Origin: CAZQLE01 sp964593905
GTDB lineage: Bacteria > Chloroflexota > Anaerolineae > Anaerolineales > Anaerolineaceae
DNA length: 23,832 nucleotides
Direction of reading: 5' to 3'
NCBI GenBank assembly: GCA_964593905.1
Contig: CAZQLE010000036.1
Span: 1 to 23,832 of the forward strand
Below are positions 16,262 to 23,243 of this stretch, one piece after another (the stretch's first letter is position 1; every line of letters begins with the position of its first letter). The notes under the pieces were generated by a model, which was not told the DNA's origin, did not search any database, and was given only the letters and a program-made list of their open reading frames with translations. Made by a program: the position numbers and the translations under genes.

Positions 16262-18736
16262 TCATTGGCCGACGTAAACGGTATAGCTTGTTTGCGCAGC
16301 GACACCCTTGAGCTGTTGAATGACCTCAATCTGGTGTTTACCGGCCGGCCATTCTTTGATCAGGCTAAAGTAATACCGGCAGGCAGCGCTTGAGTCACTG
16401 TGATCGATAAAGGCAAAATCGTTCAGGGGTTTCGCCGCACCGTTGACGGTCACTTCGGTTTTTAGCTCTGCCAGTTCGCGCGCCAACTGTGCTTCATTGG
16501 CCGCGCACCAGAAGGTGAGCAGCAAGGTGGGTTCAGACTGCTCAAGCATCACCGTATAGGGTTGAGTCTGGCCCAACTGCGCAGCGGCATCATAAAATTC
16601 CTGCCCGAGTGCATCCAAAAACGGAATTTCTTCATCCACCGCGCGCTGGCTTTCTTCAACGCTGCCAAAGCCGGGTGCGGCAGCTGGTTCGCGATTGGCG
16701 CCGGCGGGGATGAGTAGCAGGTTTTCGGCGGTCTTTAAAACCACGTCTGCCTGCGAGAGCGCCAGGGTTTCATCAATGGGCACTTTGACCATGGGCTGCA
16801 CGCCCTGGCCTTCAAGAAACAGACTGCCATCGGCTTTAACAAACCGGCCGGTTGGAATTTGCAGCGAAAAGCCCTCGGGCAGAACAAACTGGCCGCGCGC
16901 AACCTCGGCTTCGACCCCGGCGGTGGGATACTGGCCGACCACCTGCATGCCGGGCAGTTGGCTAAAGCCGTAGGCCTCGATTTCACAGGCACTGTAGCAA
17001 GATTGGTCCACCAACAGCGCCAGGTGATCAAAGACGAAACGGGTCTCTTTGGGGCGCACTTTGCTCAGCGGCCCGTTGGGCTCAAACCGGCCGGTCGTTT
17101 CGCTAAAATATTGCAACTGGGCCAGGGGAATTTCTTCTTCGGTCAGGTAACCGGCCAGATCGAGCGGCGAACCGCCCGTGTTGGTGCGCAGGTCGATGAT
17201 CACCCCGGCGACGCTGTTTTCTTCGAAGGTGCGCAGGGCGCGTTCAAACAGGCGCACAATCAGGTTCAGATCGTCATAGTTCGAGTTGATTTTGACATAC
17301 CCCAGCCCGCTGTCGAGAATGCGAAATTCGACCGGTAAGGCCAGGTTGTCAAAATTGCGGAATGTACTGGAATATTGCAGCGAGCTTTGTTCATAAATGG
17401 CGGTCAGCGTGACCGTTTGCTCGCCCTGGCCAGGGTTGATGAAGGTGAAAGATTTTTCGGTACCCTCTGGCACCGCCAGCAGAAAACGGGCCTGTTCGTA
17501 GCGGCGCGAGAAAGCAGTGGAAAACGGCCCGCTTAAGGGTTTGACAGCGCTAATGGCCTCACCGGCTGAAAGGCTGCTGACACGGGTCAGTTCGGCCCCC
17601 ACCTGAACCCCGGCCAGCCCGGCCGGTCCGCCGGGCAGCACATAGGTCACCAGCACCCGCCCGTCATCCAGCTCACGGATGGCAAAGCCAAACCCTCCGG
17701 ATGTCATTTCATCGTAGGTTTGCCAGCCGATCTCGCCGCCATTCAGGCCCACATGGCCGTCGTTGAAGGCATTGGCAAAATCTTGCAGCGCCAGATAATA
17801 TTCTGTGGCGTTCTTCCCTTTTTCAGCATTCTTGATCCGCGGCAGGAGCGTTTCGTACAGTTTATCCCACTGCGGTTCTTTGCCTTCAATGCCATTAAAG
17901 GCATATTCTTTGCGCACTTTCTCAAACATTTTTTCAAATGCGGCGGTGTACGATAGATCGGAATAATCTTTTTCGGCAACATCCGCCGGTTCGTATAATG
18001 TCATTTCTTCGACGGTATTGCGTAAGAGTTTGAACGGGGTCTGATCAAGATCCACCACCGAATAGCCTTCTGGAACCGGCATGATGGGATCATCGGGGGT
18101 AAAGAGCAGCCCGTCTGCGCCAAACCCGGCAGGAAACTCCTGCCCGGCGGCCGGAGAGAAGATCATCAGTTTTCCGCCGGTGATCTCATCTTTATTTTCG
18201 GTATCGGTGCGCACCGAAGCCAGATACGAAGGCCAGCCATACGATTTGTCATCGCCCTCCGAAAACGGCCCCCCTGAGAGGTTGGGCCCATATGCGATGG
18301 CAAAGACCTGCACGCCAGTTTCTTTCTGGTCGTCGGGGTTAACATCGTTGGCAACCCCGCGCGGCCGGACGGGAAGCAGCAGGTCAAAGGTTCCCTGCTT
18401 ATTTTCCAGATCCACGCTCATCAGCCCCAGGGTCTGGCCCTCGGCAGGCAATTCCCATTCTTCATCCCGCAAAATAAAGCCGGTCAGGTCGTTTAATACA
18501 ACGGCATGTTCGTTAAAATAGGTCCGCAAGACAAAGTCATTGGTAAAGGTAAAGCTGCCTTCCACCCGTTCCACGCCCGGATTGGTCAGCGAAGGAGACG
18601 CGGTCGCGCCAATATCCACCCGTTCAGACTGCCGATCCAAAAAACGACTGCGCAGGGTATCCATTAAACCACAGGCGGTGGTGGTGAAGATCAGAGCGAT
18701 GGAAAATGCAATCATCCCGGTTCGTTTTTGGAACAT
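16262..18736 (-). CDS. S41-family serine peptidase lipoprotein with PDZ domain
   Basis: Exported protein of 824 residues. It starts with a basic N-terminus, a hydrophobic helix and TTTAC, a relaxed lipobox placing the lipidated Cys at 22. Residues about 50-270 form an unrecognised beta-rich region that includes an acidic stretch (GADGLLFTPDDP). About 280-335 is a helical segment ending in FNDGHVGL, with H328 as candidate catalytic His as in tricorn-type S41 enzymes. A PDZ domain spans about 344-405. The S41 core (about 475-640) has GVIIDLRTNTGG and QSCYSACE, with S582 as probable nucleophile, followed by PTAGVEAE. The C-terminal 150 residues form another unassigned domain. AGGAG lies eight bases before the ATG. 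Its job is probably degradation of peptides or damaged proteins at the cell surface. It is downstream of the EamA gene on the same strand with a 107-base gap. Confidence 0.88.
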   Translation of the reverse strand: MFQKRTGMIAFSIALIFTTTACGLMDTLRSRFLDRQSERVDIGATASPSLTNPGVERVEGSFTFTNDFVLRTYFNEHAVVLNDLTGFILRDEEWELPAEGQTLGLMSVDLENKQGTFDLLLPVRPRGVANDVNPDDQKETGVQVFAIAYGPNLSGGPFSEGDDKSYGWPSYLASVRTDTENKDEITGGKLMIFSPAAGQEFPAGFGADGLLFTPDDPIMPVPEGYSVVDLDQTPFKLLRNTVEEMTLYEPADVAEKDYSDLSYTAAFEKMFEKVRKEYAFNGIEGKEPQWDKLYETLLPRIKNAEKGKNATEYYLALQDFANAFNDGHVGLNGGEIGWQTYDEMTSGGFGFAIRELDDGRVLVTYVLPGGPAGLAGVQVGAELTRVSSLSAGEAISAVKPLSGPFSTAFSRRYEQARFLLAVPEGTEKSFTFINPGQGEQTVTLTAIYEQSSLQYSSTFRNFDNLALPVEFRILDSGLGYVKINSNYDDLNLIVRLFERALRTFEENSVAGVIIDLRTNTGGSPLDLAGYLTEEEIPLAQLQYFSETTGRFEPNGPLSKVRPKETRFVFDHLALLVDQSCYSACEIEAYGFSQLPGMQVVGQYPTAGVEAEVARGQFVLPEGFSLQIPTGRFVKADGSLFLEGQGVQPMVKVPIDETLALSQADVVLKTAENLLLIPAGANREPAAAPGFGSVEESQRAVDEEIPFLDALGQEFYDAAAQLGQTQPYTVMLEQSEPTLLLTFWCAANEAQLARELAELKTEVTVNGAAKPLNDFAFIDHSDSSAACRYYFSLIKEWPAGKHQIEVIQQLKGVAAQTSYTVYVGQ

Positions 18737-18843
18737 GGCGATTTCTCCTGGATCAATTTGTTGATGATTCCGGGGGTTTGAGAATGCTGGATGTGCTTTG
18801 CGCCCCCACGGTCCTTAAATTTGAGCTGTCGGGTGCCGAATAC

Positions 18844-19743
18844 TTAGCGCCGGTTAATCAGGTAAATGCCGCTTAACACCACCAGGCCGCCAATCCACTG
18901 GGCGGGCTGCAGCGGTTCGCCCACCAGCGGAATGGCCAGCAGGGCTGTTAACACCGGCTGGAGGATCATGGTGGGAGAAACGACCGAAGCGGGTAAATGC
19001 CCCAGGGCGTACCCGACCGAGAAATAACCGACGATCTGCGATATGAAAGCTGCGGCCAGGAAGGTGAGATAGGTCTGGGTGCTGTAACCGATAAGCGCGT
19101 TGCCGGCCGCCAGGTTGAAGATCAGCAACCCGAACGTCGCTGCGGTTACGTTTAAGGCTGTGTATTGCAGGGTGTGAAAATGCTGCCGCCCGCGCTGGGT
19201 GACCAGAAAATAAGCTGCGTAAAACACGCTGGAAAGCACGGCGATCAGATCACCCATCCCAAGATGGGCGTTGTTGAGCAGATCATTGCTAAAGACAACC
19301 CCGGCGCCCGTCAGCGTAAACACCAGGCCAACCCAGAAACGACCGCTCATCCGTTCTTTAAAGATCAGCCAGGCGATTAGCGCCACCCATAGCGGCGCGA
19401 TATTGTTCAACAGGGTGGCGTTGGCTACGCGGGTGCGCTCAATGGCAATGCTCCAGGTGGCGTGATCCAGCGCGGTCATCATCCCGCCCAGGGCGGGCAG
19501 CCACCAGAAACGCCAGTTTAATCGTTCGCCGTTTTGTTTCTGGCGCAGACCCATTAAAGGCACCATCACCGCTGCTGCGATGAGCATGCGGTAGAAAGAA
19601 GTCACCGGTCCGGGGGCCTGGGCCCAGCGAACAAACAGGGAGGAAAGGCTTAACGCCGCGATGCCGGCCAGCAGCGCAAGATAGGGCATGGCGCTTGATA
19701 TGGCAGGAAGGGAGATACGTTTGGGGGAGGTGGTCTCGTTCAT
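18844..19743 (-). CDS. EamA-family (DMT superfamily) transporter
   Basis: Inner-membrane protein of 299 residues with about 10 hydrophobic helices forming two EamA repeats. The first repeat has the typical LSLSSLFVRWAQ, FYRMLIAA and NATLLNNIAPLWVALIAWLIFKERM; the second ends with SPTMILQPVLTALLAIPLVGEPLQPAQWIGG. Members export amino acids, nucleosides or other metabolites, so the substrate is open. The ATG at 19743 is the most reasonable start but has no good ribosome site; a TTG at 19791 would add 16 residues. It is separated from dnaA upstream by a terminator. Confidence 0.9.
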   Translation of the reverse strand: MNETTSPKRISLPAISSAMPYLALLAGIAALSLSSLFVRWAQAPGPVTSFYRMLIAAAVMVPLMGLRQKQNGERLNWRFWWLPALGGMMTALDHATWSIAIERTRVANATLLNNIAPLWVALIAWLIFKERMSGRFWVGLVFTLTGAGVVFSNDLLNNAHLGMGDLIAVLSSVFYAAYFLVTQRGRQHFHTLQYTALNVTAATFGLLIFNLAAGNALIGYSTQTYLTFLAAAFISQIVGYFSVGYALGHLPASVVSPTMILQPVLTALLAIPLVGEPLQPAQWIGGLVVLSGIYLINRR

Positions 19744-19807
19744 AGGCAGTACGTGAAAGTTTATCACAAAAGCAGAGCGCTGCCGCGGCAACTCTTTCGG
19801 GGCCGGT

Positions 19808-19845
19808 AAAAAAGAAAACCTCCGGGTCAGGATGGTGCCCGGAGG
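19808..19845 (-). terminator. Intrinsic terminator of dnaA
   Basis: On the minus strand CCTCCGGG and CCCGGAGG (19838-19845 and 19819-19826) form an 8-bp stem with an 11-base loop, followed by a T-rich tract (19808-19818). It begins 29 bases after the dnaA stop and isolates dnaA from the EamA gene. Confidence 0.85.
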
Positions 19846-19873
19846 AGGGGTTCAAGTGGATCTTGGTATGGGA

Positions 19874-21220
19874 TCAGGCGGGCACAGCCCGGCCATATAA
19901 CTGATCGCGGATCTGGATGATCTGGCGGCGCAGGCGGTCATCGCGTTCGATCAGGTCGGCCACCTTTTCACAGGCATACATGACGGTGGTGTGGTCGCGC
20001 CCACCCAGCGCCTCGCCGATTTGCGGCAGTGAGACATTGCCCTCTTCGCGCAAGAGATACATGGCCACCTGGCGGGGCAGTGCCACCTCACGCGAGCGGT
20101 CGCGGCCCAGCAGACGGTCATAGGTCAGCCCAAAGGCTAGGGCAACTGCGTTTAAGACCTGTTCGGGGCCAACGGTGTTGCGCTGAGGCAGCAAATCGGC
20201 CAGGGCAGTGTTGACGAGCTGCGCGCTCAGCGGCTGCCCTGAAAGGTCGGCATAGGCCAGTACGCGCGTGAGCGCTCCTTCCAATTCACGGATGTTGGAT
20301 TGGATTTGCCGGGCGATCAATTCAAAAATGTCGTTGGAAATATCAAAGCGGCCCTGGCGTTCGGCCTTGGAGCGCAAAATTGCCATGCGGGTTTCAAGGT
20401 CGGGGGGCTGAATATCTACAATCAGACCCCATTCAAAACGAGACCGCAGCCGTTCTTCCAGGGTGTTCAATGCCTTGGGCGGCCGGTCTGAGGTGATGAT
20501 AATCTGTTTTTCCTGCCCGTGCAGGGTGTTAAAGGTATGGAAAAACTCTTCCTGGGTTGATTCTTTATTGGCAATGAACTGGATGTCATCAATCATCAGC
20601 ACATCAATCTGGCGGTATCGTTCGCGGAAGGCTGAGTTGTTGTGTTTTTGGATCGAACTGATGAAGTCGTTGGTAAACTCTTCGGAAGAAACATACATGA
20701 CGGTCAGCCCGGCGCGCTGGGCCACATTGCCCATGGCGTGCAGCAGATGGGTTTTGCCCAGCCCTACACCGCCATAGAGGAACAGCGGGTTGTAGGCGCG
20801 GGCGGGGTTATCGGCCACGGCCATGCAGGCCGCGTGCGCCAGACGGTTGCTGGAACCCACCACAAACTGATCAAAGGTGTAGCGCGGGTTGATGGATGAA
20901 TTGCGCGGGGTGGTGACCGGGGGCGCCAGAACCGGGGTGGTTTCTTCGTCGGCGCTTTCATTCATATCAAAATCTTTTTGCCAGACCACAAAGTGAACTT
21001 GCTGCGGACGGTTCATAAGACCAGTCAACAGGCGGATGACGGTACTGGAAAGGCGGCTGTCCAACCAGTCGCGGGCATAAGCGTTTTGTACCCCAATGGT
21101 AAAACAATCATCTTTGTAATTTACCAGATCCGTACTGCGCACCCAGGTATCATAGGCGGCTTTGGACATTTCCATCTGAAGCTGGCCAAGAGTAGCCTGC
21201 CAGGCCTGTTGTGGGTTCAT
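19874..21220 (-). CDS. dnaA: Chromosomal replication initiator protein DnaA
   Basis: Initiator ATPase of 448 residues that binds DnaA boxes and opens the origin. All four domains are visible: domain I (about 1-85, for helicase loading and oligomerisation), a short linker domain II (about 86-108), the AAA+ domain from NPRYTFDQFVVG with Walker A GGVGLGKT (K156) and Walker B LMIDDIQF (D211, D212), and domain IV with the DnaA signature GGRDHTTVMYACEKV near residue 410. The linker is short, which makes the protein compact. GGAGGGTGA lies six bases before the ATG. A 10-bp hairpin sits in the leader and the origin lies just upstream. It is transcribed away from the origin, so co-directionally with its fork, and dnaN does not follow; an EamA transporter does. 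Confidence 0.98.
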   Translation of the reverse strand: MNPQQAWQATLGQLQMEMSKAAYDTWVRSTDLVNYKDDCFTIGVQNAYARDWLDSRLSSTVIRLLTGLMNRPQQVHFVVWQKDFDMNESADEETTPVLAPPVTTPRNSSINPRYTFDQFVVGSSNRLAHAACMAVADNPARAYNPLFLYGGVGLGKTHLLHAMGNVAQRAGLTVMYVSSEEFTNDFISSIQKHNNSAFRERYRQIDVLMIDDIQFIANKESTQEEFFHTFNTLHGQEKQIIITSDRPPKALNTLEERLRSRFEWGLIVDIQPPDLETRMAILRSKAERQGRFDISNDIFELIARQIQSNIRELEGALTRVLAYADLSGQPLSAQLVNTALADLLPQRNTVGPEQVLNAVALAFGLTYDRLLGRDRSREVALPRQVAMYLLREEGNVSLPQIGEALGGRDHTTVMYACEKVADLIERDDRLRRQIIQIRDQLYGRAVPA

Positions 21221-21263
21221 AAATCACCCTCCGAGCATTTGATTAAGCGCACTGTCAAGCAAG

Positions 21264-21286
21264 CCCACTGCATAAAATGCAGTGGG
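21264..21286 (-). promoter_or_regulatory. Hairpin in the dnaA leader
   Basis: CCCACTGCAT (21264-21273), an AAA spacer and ATGCAGTGGG (21277-21286) are perfect 10-bp inverted arms. It ends 43 bases before the dnaA start, so it would lie in the mRNA leader if transcription starts farther upstream, or could be an operator. No T-run follows on the minus strand. Confidence 0.55.
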
Positions 21287-21471
21287 TGAGGTATTCAAAC
21301 TCTTTACCTGTCTAAAAGCCCGGGTGGTGAATACTAATTTTCGGGCGCGGCTTGCGTACGGCAGCTTGCTTTGAAAGAATTCTAGCAGAAACATGGCCAC
21401 TCAACAAGTTTATTACCCTACGCTGGCCTAAAAAAACCCGGTTTTTTAAGTCTGTCAATCTTAAAGAAACC

Positions 21472-21500
21472 TGTGGAGAAACCTGTGGATATGTGGATAA
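21472..21500 (-). promoter_or_regulatory. DnaA box cluster
   Basis: Three boxes point the same way. TGTGGATAA (21492-21500) is the exact complement of the consensus TTATCCACA. TGTGGATAT (21484-21492) and TGTGGAGAA (21472-21480) each differ by one base. The last two share base 21492, and the spacing of starts is 12 and 8 bases. Confidence 0.85.
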
Positions 21501-21533
21501 AATAGAAAACCTATTCCCCCACTAACAAGCCCA

Positions 21534-21561
21534 CCCCCATATATAGGCCCCCATATATAGG
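21534..21561. repeat. Tandem 14-mer in the origin
   Basis: CCCCCATATATAGG occurs twice, head to tail and without a mismatch (21534-21547 and 21548-21561). The pair is bracketed by CCACCCCC (21531-21538) and GGGGGTGG (21560-21567), which are inverted complements. It lies between the DnaA boxes and the AT-rich tract. Confidence 0.85.
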
Positions 21562-21714
21562 GGGTGGATACTTTTTGGCTGTACATATTCTATTTGTTGG
21601 GCTTGTTTACAAAATATTAATAAATGGTTCATCGTCCATTAACGCATCTGTGAAACCTAAAAATTTAGTGTTTGTTTTACAGATGATTTTTGTCAAGGTT
21701 TTTCAGCAAACCAT

Positions 21715-22242
21715 TTAGCGGTTGATCTTCAAATTTCTGCGCTCCATTCGGCGCTGCCCGGCTTTGTTGATCTTTAAAACTCCGTCAATATCCAGATAGG
21801 TCAACCGGCTGAGGTTCTTTAGATATGGCACGGCATCATTGGTCAGGCGGTTGCAATAACTGATGTTTAACCAGGTTAAACGGGGGTGCTCGGCCAGGGG
21901 GCCAAGCCCTTCATTGGTCAGATCGCAAGAGCTGAGGTTCAGCATGGTCATCTGAGGCAGACCGAGCAGCAAAGCCACGCCGCGGTTGGTGATCTTTCGG
22001 TTTTCAGAGAGATTCAAATAACGCAGACTGGAACAGGCGGCCAACTCATTGACCAACTGCTGCAAAATCTTGTCGTCAATATTTTGCACGCGTACTGCGG
22101 TTTCGTATCCATTGGGGATATTAAAATATCCGGGGCCGCGATCAAATTCAATCCAGTCCACCATGCCCACCGGGCGGGTGTAAATTACAATTTCAAGCGC
22201 GGTAGAGAAGTGATCAATAGTCGGTTGAGCGATGTCATTCAT
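21715..22242 (-). CDS. Leucine-rich-repeat protein
   Basis: Protein of 175 residues with about four leucine-rich repeats of the ribonuclease-inhibitor/F-box-associated type in its second half: SLRYLNLSENRKITNRG, MTMLNLSSCDLTNEG, LTWLNISYCNRLTND and LTYLDIDGVLKINKAG. The first half (about 1-75) is not recognised and has no signal peptide, so it is probably cytoplasmic. LRRs of this kind bind partner proteins. The start is uncertain: the ATG at 22242 lacks a Shine-Dalgarno and an in-frame TTG lies at 22266. It points toward the origin and is the gene immediately beyond it on the side away from dnaA. No enzyme motif is seen. Confidence 0.82.
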   Translation of the reverse strand: MNDIAQPTIDHFSTALEIVIYTRPVGMVDWIEFDRGPGYFNIPNGYETAVRVQNIDDKILQQLVNELAACSSLRYLNLSENRKITNRGVALLLGLPQMTMLNLSSCDLTNEGLGPLAEHPRLTWLNISYCNRLTNDAVPYLKNLSRLTYLDIDGVLKINKAGQRRMERRNLKINR

Positions 22243-22327
22243 AGCTTTTATTTTACCAGAGCGCAAAACAATTGGCGGTTCGGGTTCCTGATGTTGCGCC
22301 AGTGCTGTGTCAAAGGGGATAATGATG

Positions 22328-22368
22328 TTTCACAGCGGTGATTTCGCGGCGAAATCACCGCTGTGAAA
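22328..22368. repeat. Perfect 20-bp inverted repeat (strong hairpin)
   Basis: The arms at 22328-22347 and 22349-22368 are exact reverse complements around a single G at 22348, centred on TTTCGCGGCGAAA. It lies 24 bases beyond the stop of the LamG lipoprotein gene and before the LRR gene, both on the minus strand. It may end or protect the upstream transcript, although no T-run of useful length follows. Confidence 0.75.
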
Positions 22369-22391
22369 ATCGACTTTTATGTTTGACAGTA

Positions 22392-23243
22392 CTACGGTAA
22401 ATTGTTTTGCCGCGCCAGGGTGCGAATTTCATCTGCGTCGAGAACACGCCGATAGATGCGCAGCTCATCCACCGCGCCGGTAAATTGCGCAGCGGGGTGA
22501 AGGGGGTGTCTGCCCACCCACAGCGGGTAGGAGGTTTGCGGTTCGAAGCGGCCAATTTCCTGTTCAAAAGCCAGCTCGCCATCCAGAAAAAGCCTGGCTT
22601 TCCCGCTGAAAGAATCGTAGGACAGCGCCAGGTGCACCCAGGAACTGGCAGCGGGGGCAGGAAAGGTGAGGATGTGGCTGGTTTCATCGGAGATCGATGA
22701 GACGATGTCAACCCCCAGGCTGTTTTTCGGCCAGGGATAGCGCGATGTGCGCGCCCAGAGGGTGACCCCGCTGTGCTGTTCATCGCCCCAGACCAGCAAG
22801 GGGCAATCGCCGGCGCAGTCTTCCAGCCGGTAGTATAACGCCAGGGTAAAACCTGTATCCAGGTTAAAACCGGGTGCAGCCGGGATGACGGCGCGGGTGG
22901 TTGAATCGGTTAGCGCCAGAGCGCTGCCGCGGGCGCCCGCGGTGACCTGCGGGTTTTCAATCTCCATCATGCGGTCTTCGCCCCAACCGCGCTGGTCGGG
23001 CCTGGCAAAAGAAAACGGAAAATAGGCGGCCAGCCCTTTGGGGTCAACCGGTTCGAGGCTGAGCAGATCCACGGTGGGGGTCAGGGTTGCGAGCGGGGCC
23101 GGCCGGGTGAGCGTGGCGCGCAGCCCGGCAATTTCGGTTTCGAGCGCAGACTGGGTGGCCGAGAGATGCGCCCCGGCGGAGGGGAGATTGCAGCCAGTGA
23201 GAAGGATGCCGATGACGATACCCGCCTTAATAGGAAAACGCAT
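22392..23243 (-). CDS. LamG-type (concanavalin-like) lipoprotein
   Basis: Exported lipoprotein of 283 residues. The start at 23243 gives a classic signal: MRFPIKAG, a hydrophobic core and the lipobox LLTGC, with lipidation at Cys 18 or so. A short helix and a Pro/Thr linker (about 40-60) follow. The rest resembles a LamG/concanavalin-A-like jelly roll: an AYFPF-type first strand, GSALALTDSTTRAVIP, FTLALYYRL, WVHLALSYDSFSGKARLFLDG, and the closing GAVDELRIYRRVLDADEI that is characteristic of Laminin_G_3 modules. Two cysteines in DCAGDCP may pair. These modules bind carbohydrate or other ligands at the surface. It overlaps the end of the upstream partial gene by 17 bases, implying one operon. 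The ligand is unknown. Confidence 0.85.
   Translation of the reverse strand: MRFPIKAGIVIGILLTGCNLPSAGAHLSATQSALETEIAGLRATLTRPAPLATLTPTVDLLSLEPVDPKGLAAYFPFSFARPDQRGWGEDRMMEIENPQVTAGARGSALALTDSTTRAVIPAAPGFNLDTGFTLALYYRLEDCAGDCPLLVWGDEQHSGVTLWARTSRYPWPKNSLGVDIVSSISDETSHILTFPAPAASSWVHLALSYDSFSGKARLFLDGELAFEQEIGRFEPQTSYPLWVGRHPLHPAAQFTGAVDELRIYRRVLDADEIRTLARQNNLP

Larger units (their letters stand above)
21221..21714. other. oriC: Putative replication origin region (oriC)
   Basis: This 494-base spacer upstream of dnaA has no credible gene. It holds a dnaA leader hairpin (21264-21286), an A-tract/T-tract motif (21430-21447), three clustered DnaA boxes (21472-21500), a tandem 14-mer (21534-21561) and an AT-rich tract (about 21570-21710) with features expected of an unwinding element. 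Position beside dnaA together with clustered boxes is the classic bacterial oriC layout. Function is inferred. Confidence 0.8.

Noticed and set aside
16859..17338. Plus-strand frame of 159 codons within the S41 gene
   Set aside because: Shadow of a gene whose protease motifs are intact; no ribosome site and no family resemblance.
21253..21258. TTGACA on the minus strand as the -35 box of dnaA
   Set aside because: At 16-18 bases downstream there is no sequence resembling a -10 box, and the start site would fall almost on the ribosome-binding site.
21534..21561. CRISPR-like repeat
   Set aside because: Only two copies, directly abutting with no spacer.
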